NCBI GenBank assembly: GCA_900542505.1
Contig: UQNV01000049.1
Span: 1 to 16,538 of the forward strand
Direction of reading: 5' to 3'
DNA: 16,538 nt
Source of the DNA: an uncultured Alistipes sp.
GTDB lineage: Bacteria > Bacteroidota > Bacteroidia > Bacteroidales > Rikenellaceae
The position numbers and the translations under genes were made by a program. Positions 5,401 through 12,713 of this stretch are shown here, piece by piece. Each line of letters begins with the position of its first letter. Position 1 is the stretch's first letter. Under the pieces are notes generated by a model. That model ran no database searches. It had not been told where the DNA came from and saw only the letters and a list, made by a program, of their open reading frames with translations.

Positions 5401-6695
5401 TGAAGACGCTCAAGTATGCCATCGGTGCGGCATGGGTGCTCCTTCCCCTGCTTGCCTGGAGCCAGAACCGGGTTGAGCTCTCCGAGCAGCGGATTGAGCG
5501 CAACCGCCAGCAGATTACCGTACGTTTCACGGTGGAGTCCGACAAGCGGACCCCCGCCCGCAACTTCAAGACGGTGCTTTCGCCCTATCTGTTCGACGGC
5601 GACGATACGCTCCGTCTGCCCGAAGCCGAGGTGGTCGGCCATCGCCGGATGCTCCGCGACCGTCAGGAGCGGCTGCTCCGCGGCGAGCGCGGCGAGGCGC
5701 CCGATGCCAACCGCGTCGAGGCGGGCGAGGAACTGGTCTACAGCTGCACGGTCCCCTACGAGCGGTGGATGAAGGATTTGTCGCTCGGCGTAGGCCAGCG
5801 CTGCGAGGGGTGCGGTGAAAGCACGCCGCTGGGTCGTCAGGTCGAACTGGCCGACGTGAAGGTCTACGAGGAGCCCGACCCCGCCATGCCGTTCGAGGCG
5901 CGTCGTGCCCCGCAGTTGAAGGAGGCCAACCGCCGCTGGCTCTTTTCGAAGCGCGACATGGTCATCCACTACGAGGTGGCCAGCACCTCTATCGACGTCG
6001 ACGCCTTCGACAATGCCGCAACGCTCGAGGAGATTATGGCGGCGCTGAATACGGTGCTCGACGACCCCGACCGTCGGCTGAACCGAATCGAGCTGTCGGG
6101 ATACGCCTCGCCCGAGGGTCGTCTGCAGCTTAACATCGAGTTGAGCCAGGGACGTGCCGAAGCGCTGCGCGACTACCTGATGCAGCAGCTTCCGGAGCTG
6201 AAGCGCGAGAATTTCGAGCTCATCAACGGCGCCATCAACTGGGAGGGGCTGCGCCGCAAGGTCGAGGCCTCCGACATGCAGTACCGTGACGAGGTGCTCG
6301 ACATCATCGACAACGTGCCGGCCGAGAAGGGGCGCAACCACCAGCTGATGGGGTTGCGTGCGGGCAATCCCTACCGCTACATGATGAAGCACTTCTTCCC
6401 CGAGCTGCGCAACGCCTGCTACATTTCGGTCTACTACGACGTGCTGGAGGATACGGCTGCCGACACCATCAACCGTGCCATGGCGCTCATCCGCGAGGGC
6501 CGCTATGCCGAGGCGCGCGAGATGCTGCGTGAGGTGGAGTCCGACCCGCGGGCCTTCAACGCCATCGGCGTGAGCCTGATGATGCAGCAGCAGGAAGAGA
6601 AGGCGCGCGAGTGGTTCTCCCGTGCCCTTGCCGAGGGCGACCCCGCCGAGGCGGAGCTGGTGCGTGAGAATCTGAAGCAAATCGAAAACTATTGA
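5400..6695 (+). CDS. DUF3868 protein with OmpA-like domain, pilus-associated
   Basis: This is a 431-aa protein. The signal peptide ends at LLAWS (about residue 21, before QN). The N-terminal part (about 22-165) fits DUF3868, with a beta-rich domain and a CEGC pair (Cys135, Cys138). An OmpA-like domain follows (about 185-345) with LSGYASPEG at 232-240 and SQGRAEALRDYL after it, the usual signature of peptidoglycan association. The end (about 358-425) looks like one or two TPR-type helical hairpins. I infer a periplasmic or outer-membrane component linking the pilus machinery to the cell wall. An adjacent GTG at 5397 is in frame, but ATG 5400 is preferred. It is coupled to the preceding DUF3575 gene, and this pair usually travels with Mfa1/Mfa2 genes. 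Confidence 0.85.
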   Translation: MKTLKYAIGAAWVLLPLLAWSQNRVELSEQRIERNRQQITVRFTVESDKRTPARNFKTVLSPYLFDGDDTLRLPEAEVVGHRRMLRDRQERLLRGERGEAPDANRVEAGEELVYSCTVPYERWMKDLSLGVGQRCEGCGESTPLGRQVELADVKVYEEPDPAMPFEARRAPQLKEANRRWLFSKRDMVIHYEVASTSIDVDAFDNAATLEEIMAALNTVLDDPDRRLNRIELSGYASPEGRLQLNIELSQGRAEALRDYLMQQLPELKRENFELINGAINWEGLRRKVEASDMQYRDEVLDIIDNVPAEKGRNHQLMGLRAGNPYRYMMKHFFPELRNACYISVYYDVLEDTAADTINRAMALIREGRYAEAREMLREVESDPRAFNAIGVSLMMQQQEEKAREWFSRALAEGDPAEAELVRENLKQIENY

Positions 6696-6820
6696 CAAGA
6701 CCTGAGCCTCCCCGGCCGAAAGGTGTGGAACACATGCCGGCCATCGGCCGCGAAGGGGGATGCAAGCCTGCAGTAAACCAAACAAACAATAATTTACAAC
6801 AACCTTTAATTTATCAAGTT
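6696..6820 (+). promoter_or_regulatory. Long leader of the major pilin gene
   Basis: This 125-nt gap is the longest inside the operon. The first half is GC-rich and can fold (for example CGGCC-ATC-GGCCG at 6738-6750). The last 45 nt are A-rich with no Shine-Dalgarno, which is the style of highly translated Bacteroidetes mRNAs. I found no TAnnTTTG box, so an internal promoter is possible but not shown; mRNA processing or stabilisation is an alternative. Confidence 0.4.
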
Positions 6821-7888
6821 ATGAAGAAAATTTTATTCGGAATCATGGCTGTTGCCATGATGGCTTCCTGCTCCAGCGAGGAGAACGTCGGTGGCGAGCC
6901 GGGAACGGGTGAAGTGAAGAAGGTCTCGATTGTCGTGAAGAACGCGGCTCTGACGCGTGCCTTCGCCGACGCTGAGGATACGCCGGTTGCCAACAACCTG
7001 AAGTTCTTCTTCACTACGTCGAGCGGCGTGATTACCAACGTGTTTGACGAGGCTTCGGCTGCCTCTACCTACGGTCCCTACGAGGTTGCGACCAGCGCTC
7101 AGAAGCTCTACGTTGTAGCCAACGCCCAGGGCGTAGCCACGATTTCGGCTACCAAGGGTGAGAACATCAGCGCCGTTGAGGGAACGCTCTTCTCGCTCGA
7201 GAACCAGACCATCGAGGGCGCCATCCTCTATGGCTCGAACACGGCGGCCTTCGAGCTCGACCCCGATGCCGGTGCCAACCACTACAAGACCTCGGTTCAG
7301 ATTGCTCCGAGCGTAGCCCGCATCCAGATTGCCAAGGTTTCGTCGAAGCCTGCTCAGGGCGACGCCATCGTTGCCGGTGACGTGAAGGGCTTCACGCTCA
7401 AGGGCATCTATGTAGACCACTACTACCAGAACGCCACCATCGCAGGCGCTGGCAACACGATGATTGACCTCGACTGGTCGACCACGCCGTCGTTCACGGA
7501 TTACATGTGCACCGAGTTCGAGCCCGCAACGGCCGGTACGCCCAGCGGCAACTTTGTAGAGGTTGTTCCCGAGGGCCACACCTATTGGGACTATGCCGTA
7601 GCAGCCGGTGAGGCTTCGCACATCGTGCTCCACCTCGAGACGGTTACCCGTCGCAACGTGCTCGACACCGACGATATCGTGGAGAACGACCAGTATGTCG
7701 AGGTGCTGGCCTTCAACAAGACCGGTTCTCCCGTGACCACCTTCGAGCCGGGTACGATTTACCGCATCAGCAACATCCAGTTCTCGACCGACAACCTGAC
7801 TCCCGAGCCGGGTATCAAGGCCAAGCACGTTACGGCTACCGTCGAGGTGCTGAAGTGGAACGTCGAGGAGATTACTCCCGAGCTGTAG
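6821..7888 (+). CDS. Mfa1-family major fimbrial subunit (type V pilin)
   Basis: This is a 355-aa protein. The ATG at 6821 is chosen because MKKILFGIMAVAMMASC is a complete lipoprotein signal (Cys17) and the leader before it is A-rich and untranslated in style. After lipidation, strand KKVSIVVKNAAL ends at TRAF (Arg46), the position where type V pilins are cut by an extracellular Arg/Lys-specific protease, removing the lipidated propeptide. The rest is two beta-sandwich domains of the FimA/Mfa1 type, with the conserved segments KLYVVANAQG and VARIQIAKV. The tail VEVLKWNVEEITPEL is the expected C-terminal strand used in donor-strand polymerisation. It is likely the pilus shaft protein. Its codon use is regular, as in a highly expressed gene, and a strong terminator follows the stop at once. 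Confidence 0.88.
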   Translation: MKKILFGIMAVAMMASCSSEENVGGEPGTGEVKKVSIVVKNAALTRAFADAEDTPVANNLKFFFTTSSGVITNVFDEASAASTYGPYEVATSAQKLYVVANAQGVATISATKGENISAVEGTLFSLENQTIEGAILYGSNTAAFELDPDAGANHYKTSVQIAPSVARIQIAKVSSKPAQGDAIVAGDVKGFTLKGIYVDHYYQNATIAGAGNTMIDLDWSTTPSFTDYMCTEFEPATAGTPSGNFVEVVPEGHTYWDYAVAAGEASHIVLHLETVTRRNVLDTDDIVENDQYVEVLAFNKTGSPVTTFEPGTIYRISNIQFSTDNLTPEPGIKAKHVTATVEVLKWNVEEITPEL

Positions 7889-7910
7889 TACAAAACCGAC
7901 TGATTCATAC

Positions 7911-7952
7911 GGTCTGCGGAGCGGCGAGCTCCGCTCCGCAGACCTTTTTTTT
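7911..7952 (+). terminator. Strong intrinsic terminator after the major pilin gene
   Basis: A perfect 14-bp GC-rich stem (7911-7924 with 7931-7944), 6-nt loop, then eight T residues (7945-7952). It lies 22 nt after the major pilin stop and 27 nt before the anchor gene. The downstream genes must rely on read-through or a weak promoter; TACGTTTA at 7961-7968 is at best a poor -7 box and too close to the start codon. Confidence 0.88.
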
Positions 7953-7979
7953 CAACGTCTTACGTTTAGTTTCGCACGA

Positions 7980-8954
7980 ATGTCAATGAGCTGTAAAATA
8001 ACCGGAATCGCCCTTACGCTGCTGCTGTCGGGTGTCACGGGGTGCATCAGGGAGGACCTTTCGGGTTGTCGTCCGGGGGTCGGCGTGGTGTACGAATATT
8101 CGCTGAATACCGAGCAGGAGAATCTCTTCGGCGAGGAGGTGGGCAAGGTGACGACCTATGCCTTCGACGAAGAGGGAATATTCGTCGGTTCATACTCCGA
8201 CGCGGGCGAACATCTGACCAATGATTTCCGGATGGTGCTGCCGCTGCCCGACGGCGTCTATACGCTTGTGGTATGGGCCGGACCTCTGGGCGATTACATT
8301 GTGGGGGACAACTCCACGTCCGATTTCTCCGAACCGGAGGTCGGAAAAACCCGTATCGGGGATTTCATGTTGAAATACCGCACCGACGAGCTGACCGTGG
8401 GCTCGAAGGTCGATGACCTGTACCACGGTATCATCGAAGGGGTGGTCTCCGACTATACGCGGAGCAACACCTATACCGTGTCGCTGACCAAGAATACGAG
8501 TGACGTGAGCGTCACGCTGGTCGATACGACACCTGGAACTACGACCGACGGCTCTGCCGCAGGTCGGGCGGACGACCGTTTCGAGGTCTATTGCACCTCG
8601 GCCAACGGACGCTACAATGCCGACAATACGCTGGGGGACGGTGCCCTCACTCTGACATATACTCCCTACGACCGCACCGACGAGGGACAGGAGAGCCGGC
8701 AGACCATGTCGATGATGCGCCTGATGGCCGACGGCTCGTGCCAGTCCGTGCTGGTGGTGCACGACAAGGAGCAGAATACCGATATCTACCGCAAGCCGCT
8801 CGTCGACGCGATTATGGAGAATCCCGGGTTTGCGACCCAGGAGGACCTCGACCGCGAGGACCAGTTCGATTTCCGAATCAAGCTGGAGATGAACGTGGTT
8901 GCCGAGGTGTGGATTAACGGCTGGAAAATCGTCGAAATCACACCGGAACTTTAA
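7980..8954 (+). CDS. Mfa2/FimB-family fimbrial anchor lipoprotein
   Basis: This is a 324-aa protein. The type II signal peptide ends at GVTGC, and the lipid Cys22 begins the family signature CIREDLSGC (Cys22, Asp26, Cys30), characteristic of the FimB/Mfa2 family (Pfam PF08842). Two beta-rich domains follow. Unlike the other subunits, no TR cleavage site follows the first strand, in keeping with a subunit that stays lipid-anchored in the outer membrane, caps the pilus base and limits length. The C-terminus WINGWKIVEITPEL shares the ending EITPEL with the major pilin. Starts at 7980 and 7986 are both possible. It lies downstream of the strong terminator, so it should be made in much smaller amount than the shaft protein. 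Confidence 0.88.
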   Translation: MSMSCKITGIALTLLLSGVTGCIREDLSGCRPGVGVVYEYSLNTEQENLFGEEVGKVTTYAFDEEGIFVGSYSDAGEHLTNDFRMVLPLPDGVYTLVVWAGPLGDYIVGDNSTSDFSEPEVGKTRIGDFMLKYRTDELTVGSKVDDLYHGIIEGVVSDYTRSNTYTVSLTKNTSDVSVTLVDTTPGTTTDGSAAGRADDRFEVYCTSANGRYNADNTLGDGALTLTYTPYDRTDEGQESRQTMSMMRLMADGSCQSVLVVHDKEQNTDIYRKPLVDAIMENPGFATQEDLDREDQFDFRIKLEMNVVAEVWINGWKIVEITPEL

Positions 8955-8974
8955 ACAGCTAACAGGCGGATTCT

Positions 8975-10360
8975 ATGAAACACGCATTGAACATAGGAAT
9001 GTGGCTGCTCGTGGCCTTTTCGGCCGTCTCGTGCCAGAAGGAGCGGGCCGCGTCGGACGGCGAACGCGAAGTGTTCGTTTCGCTCGACACCCGGGCCAGT
9101 GACGAGAACGTCACCTCGGGCGACAATACGTTCCAGAGCCTCGTCTTCTACTTCTTCACCGACAGCGGGGAGAACAGCAAGGCCGTTTTCCGGAGTTTCC
9201 AGCCCGGACGGGATACCTACGAGGAGGTTTTCCGTCTGCCCAACGAGGCGACGCGGGTGGTGGTCATCGCCAATTATGAGGACTACGACCTGGAGCGTAC
9301 GCTCTCGCTGACGATGAACTACGACGAGCTGACGCAGCTCATCGCCACCAAGTCGCTCGACTTCCAACCCGACCAGCTGCTCATGCTGGGCGAGGCCGTG
9401 GTGCCCCAGAGCGGTGCGATGAGCATCGAGCTGGTGCGTCTGGTGGCGCGCGTCGACGTGCATGTCTTCGGTACTCCGGAGCTGGTTACGGGGCGCTCGG
9501 TGAAGGTGCGCAGCGTGAGCCTGGCCGGACAGGTGCTCAATACGACGATGATTCCGGGCGACGCAGGCATGCCGGCCGACCTCGTTACGCGCAACCGGCT
9601 GAAGGACGAGCTCGACTACACGGTGGTGCAGCGTCCGGCCGAGGTGACCTCGGCGGTTGTGCCGGCCGCACGCTTCTATTCGTTCCAGTATGCCCCTGCA
9701 GCGGGGTCGGCGGAGAGCGCTCCCGAGCTGACCGTCGTGCTCGATGTGGACGGGCTCGAAATGACGCGCACGTGCCGCATCGCCGATGCCTCGCATCCCG
9801 ACGGCAAGCTGCTGCGCAATACCATCTACCGGGTGCTGGCCGAGGTCAAGTCGTCGGGTATTTCGGTTTCGGTCGATGTGCTCGACTGGGAGACCGAGGA
9901 TTCCGACATCGAGTGGGGCGACATCTCGACGGCGACGTTCGAGTGCGGTCCCATGACGCCTCCCTCTGCCGGAGACGGCGAGCTTGTGGTGGTCTATGAC
10001 CAGATTCCCGGCGAGGCCCGCATGCAGTCGTTCGAGTTCAACATCTCGGCTCCGGTCGGAGCACTGTGGAACGCATCGCTCACCAATTCGACCGATTTTG
10101 CCTTCTCCAGCATCAACGGAGGCGTGCAGAACGGTGTTGTGATTACGGGCGGCCAGCCGGCCTATATCCGCGTCATGGCCACTTCGCCCTACCGTCAGAT
10201 TACCGATGCCGACGGTATGCCGACCGACCCGTCGACGCAGCTGGTTATCTCGCTCCAGAAGGCGGGTATGTCGGATTTCGAGGCGTTGCTGATTAATCCC
10301 GACCTGCTCTACGGCAGTGCGGACCCGCATGTATACACGATTGTCCAGAAGGAACAGTAA
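8975..10360 (+). CDS. Minor fimbrillin-like lipoprotein (accessory pilus subunit)
   Basis: This is a 461-aa protein. The lipoprotein signal ends at FSAVSC (Cys20). The first strand REVFVSLDTRAS carries a possible processing Arg40. Residues about 30-310 form fimbrillin-like beta domains; the segment KLLRNTIYRVLAEVK followed by VDVLDWE is the usual last-strand region of this superfamily. A further beta domain (about 325-461) ends in PHVYTIVQKEQ and resembles the Ig/BACON-like tails of Bacteroidales surface proteins. By position it corresponds to the minor subunits (FimC/Mfa3-like) that adapt the shaft to the tip; the exact counterpart is uncertain. It starts 20 nt after the anchor gene and ends 16 nt before the next gene. 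Confidence 0.75.
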   Translation: MKHALNIGMWLLVAFSAVSCQKERAASDGEREVFVSLDTRASDENVTSGDNTFQSLVFYFFTDSGENSKAVFRSFQPGRDTYEEVFRLPNEATRVVVIANYEDYDLERTLSLTMNYDELTQLIATKSLDFQPDQLLMLGEAVVPQSGAMSIELVRLVARVDVHVFGTPELVTGRSVKVRSVSLAGQVLNTTMIPGDAGMPADLVTRNRLKDELDYTVVQRPAEVTSAVVPAARFYSFQYAPAAGSAESAPELTVVLDVDGLEMTRTCRIADASHPDGKLLRNTIYRVLAEVKSSGISVSVDVLDWETEDSDIEWGDISTATFECGPMTPPSAGDGELVVVYDQIPGEARMQSFEFNISAPVGALWNASLTNSTDFAFSSINGGVQNGVVITGGQPAYIRVMATSPYRQITDADGMPTDPSTQLVISLQKAGMSDFEALLINPDLLYGSADPHVYTIVQKEQ

Positions 10361-10376
10361 AGTACAAGGAATCTTT

Positions 10377-12692
10377 ATGATACGGATATATCGATATGCG
10401 ACAATACTCGCGATTGCGGGCTCTCTGGCGCTTGCAGCCTGCTCTACGGAGGAGCCTCAGTCGCAGGTGCGTCCGGCCGACGGGCGTATCTACCTGCAGT
10501 TCCCGACCGACGGTTCGGCCGAGGCTGCCAATGAGGGGCTCGGCTCCGATGTCGAGAGCCGGGTCGAAACGGCCGATGTCTTCATCTACGACGGTGAGCA
10601 GTGTCTCTACTACGAGCGGCTTTCCATCCCCGAGAATGCGGCTCCGGTACCTTTGAGCGAGGCCGTGGCGACCGACTTTGTCATGGGGCAGCAGTACGAG
10701 GTCCGCGTGGTGGCCAACTACCGCGACGGCGAGGACGGCAACGTGCCTTTCCCTGCCGACGAGGCTTCGTGGCCGAGCCGTACGGCACTCTCCGAGATGA
10801 TTGCCGTGACCTCGCAGCTGGTCAACTCCACCGAGGCGACGGTGACGCCGCTGCTCATGGAGGGTGCGACCGACGCGCAGCTCAACGACGGTACGGGCAA
10901 TCTGGTCGAGGTGTCGGTGCCGCTGACGCGTGCGGCGGTCAAGATTGTCGTCGAGGTCTCCATCGGCGACCCGGTGCGGACCGAGGACACCGCGGCCGAC
11001 AATCCCGGCGGATACATCGAAACATCGTACTCCTTCTACGGCGGTACGCTGGGCCGTCTCCACAATGCGGCCGACCGTGTCCGTATGGTGGCTGGCAGCG
11101 AGCTGTCGCTCGCCGAGCTCGACGGCCATCTGGTGACCACCGAAAAGTGGAACAGCTACGAAGTCGTCGGTGACGACCATTCGACGCTCAGTTTCTACAG
11201 CTATCCCAACGACTGGAGCGGCGCCCATACCATCGAGCAGGAGACTTTCGTCAATGTCGATATCCCCGTGTCGGTCCGCACGCAGCGTTATACGGCGGAC
11301 GGACAGCCGCTGGGCGAAGCATCCGTCGAGCAGAAGGCGCACAACTACTATAAGGTGCAGCTCAACTACGGGCAGGACGCGGCGACGAACAACAAGTTGC
11401 TGCGCAACCACCTCTACCGCATCCGTGCCAAACTGCGCACGCTGGGCTCGTCGACGCCCGAAGTACCCGTCGAACTCGACCCGCAGTGTACGTTCGAGAT
11501 TCTCGACTGGCAGAAAATCACCATCGATGTCAATCCCGACGCGCCGCACTTCCTCGTGCTCAGACGCAAGGCCGTCAAGATGGCCAATACGGCGCAGGAT
11601 TCGGTCTATTTCGTCTCGACCAGCCCGCTGAACATGGCATCGGGAGCCACGCGGGTCGTCGAGGCCTACTACTTCAACGACCTCGGCCAGAAGACGGCAG
11701 TCGATGCGGGCGAGTTCTACCCGACGCTGAGCCAGTCGGACGGCTCCGGATATACGGGTTATCTGAAGATTGCGAGCGCGACACCGACCAACAACGTGCC
11801 GAAGTACATCCGCATCACGGTCGAGAACCAGCAGGGTATCACGGACACGCTCTTTGTGGAGCAATATCCGCTGGAGTACATCACTTCGGAGTTGTCGTGG
11901 TACTCCTATGTCAACGATGGAACCTTGGGCCAGGACGGCAGCAGCTGTTTCAGCTGGGAGGTGAAACCGCATAGAGCTCCTGAATCAGGTGACTATGAAG
12001 GAGGTTTGGAATATCGTATCGGTTACGGCGGTTCGGAATACAAATTCTTCTCCAAGGTGGTTTTGAGCACCAATAACGGTGTTTCCGAGATGGTGCAGTA
12101 TTATTACCGGGCTGATTGGAGTCTATGGGGCCCCTCTCCAACGTGGGAAGATTGGGAACTTGCTACCTACTCCAACTCGAATAGTGATGCCGTGACGAAG
12201 GATTTGAAGAATGCGCAACTCTATACGTTGCACCTGACCTCGACCAGCGGCCAATATGTGATGGGTATCCCGGCATTGGACGGCAATGGCTATACAGCTT
12301 CCGATACGGATAATGCGAATATTGTGTCGCCCCAGTTGATGACCGCTTCGCAGTTGGGCGGAACCAAGGCGTGGAGCAATGCCGACGAGGTGAGACGTCA
12401 CTGCGCTCAATATGCCGAGAAGACCAGCAACGGTGTTGTTTATGACGACTGGCGTCTTCCGACCCGCGCCGAGATTGACGTGATGATTGATTTGCAGTAT
12501 CGTACGGGAAGTGCCGTGAAGACCCTCTTCCCCGCCAAATACTACTGGTGTGCCGACGGAGTGTATTTCAATAGCAATCCAAATGCTTCGTGGTACGACT
12601 CGGGCGGTAGCTCTAACTGGGGTGCTTGGTATCGAGTTTCGGAGACTCAGCCCGCCGTCCGTTGCGTGCGTGACGTGAAAGCCGACAAATAA
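10377..12692 (+). CDS. Probable pilus tip adhesin with DUF1566/C-type-lectin-like C-terminus
   Basis: This is a 771-aa protein. ATG 10377 is chosen because it starts a lipoprotein signal (LALAAC, Cys22) and follows AAGGA by 6 nt; an in-frame start at 10317 would overlap the previous gene. Residues about 30-375 are fimbrillin-like, with VESRVETADVFIYDGE as the first cleaved-strand region (Arg62 possible) and FEILDWQKITIDV near 375 as the last strand. About 380-510 is an Ig/BACON-like domain ending in VEQYPLEYIT. The C-terminal domain (about 530-771) has the signature DDWRLPT (690-696), then YYWCADG (722-728) and AVRCVRD. These match DUF1566 or Fibrobacter-type paralogous domains, which share the C-type lectin-like fold of formylglycine-generating enzymes. 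I infer ligand binding at the pilus tip. GC falls to roughly half in the last 700 nt, suggesting domain exchange. Confidence 0.75.
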   Translation: MIRIYRYATILAIAGSLALAACSTEEPQSQVRPADGRIYLQFPTDGSAEAANEGLGSDVESRVETADVFIYDGEQCLYYERLSIPENAAPVPLSEAVATDFVMGQQYEVRVVANYRDGEDGNVPFPADEASWPSRTALSEMIAVTSQLVNSTEATVTPLLMEGATDAQLNDGTGNLVEVSVPLTRAAVKIVVEVSIGDPVRTEDTAADNPGGYIETSYSFYGGTLGRLHNAADRVRMVAGSELSLAELDGHLVTTEKWNSYEVVGDDHSTLSFYSYPNDWSGAHTIEQETFVNVDIPVSVRTQRYTADGQPLGEASVEQKAHNYYKVQLNYGQDAATNNKLLRNHLYRIRAKLRTLGSSTPEVPVELDPQCTFEILDWQKITIDVNPDAPHFLVLRRKAVKMANTAQDSVYFVSTSPLNMASGATRVVEAYYFNDLGQKTAVDAGEFYPTLSQSDGSGYTGYLKIASATPTNNVPKYIRITVENQQGITDTLFVEQYPLEYITSELSWYSYVNDGTLGQDGSSCFSWEVKPHRAPESGDYEGGLEYRIGYGGSEYKFFSKVVLSTNNGVSEMVQYYYRADWSLWGPSPTWEDWELATYSNSNSDAVTKDLKNAQLYTLHLTSTSGQYVMGIPALDGNGYTASDTDNANIVSPQLMTASQLGGTKAWSNADEVRRHCAQYAEKTSNGVVYDDWRLPTRAEIDVMIDLQYRTGSAVKTLFPAKYYWCADGVYFNSNPNASWYDSGGSSNWGAWYRVSETQPAVRCVRDVKADK

Positions 12693-12713
12693 ATGTAAAA
12701 CTTCGAAAAGCGT

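Noticed and set aside
5385..6785. 466-aa minus-strand frame over the DUF3868 gene
   Set aside because: Antisense shadow. Composition is Leu/Val/His/Arg-rich without motifs, while the plus strand has clear DUF3868 and OmpA signatures.
6692..6820. Upstream in-frame start for the major pilin (43 extra residues)
   Set aside because: It would hide a perfect lipoprotein signal behind a polar, Pro-rich extension translated from an untranslated leader.
10293..11972. 559-aa minus-strand frame over the tip adhesin gene
   Set aside because: Arg/Val/His-rich antisense translation. It ends where the GC of the plus-strand gene drops, as expected for a GC-driven open frame.
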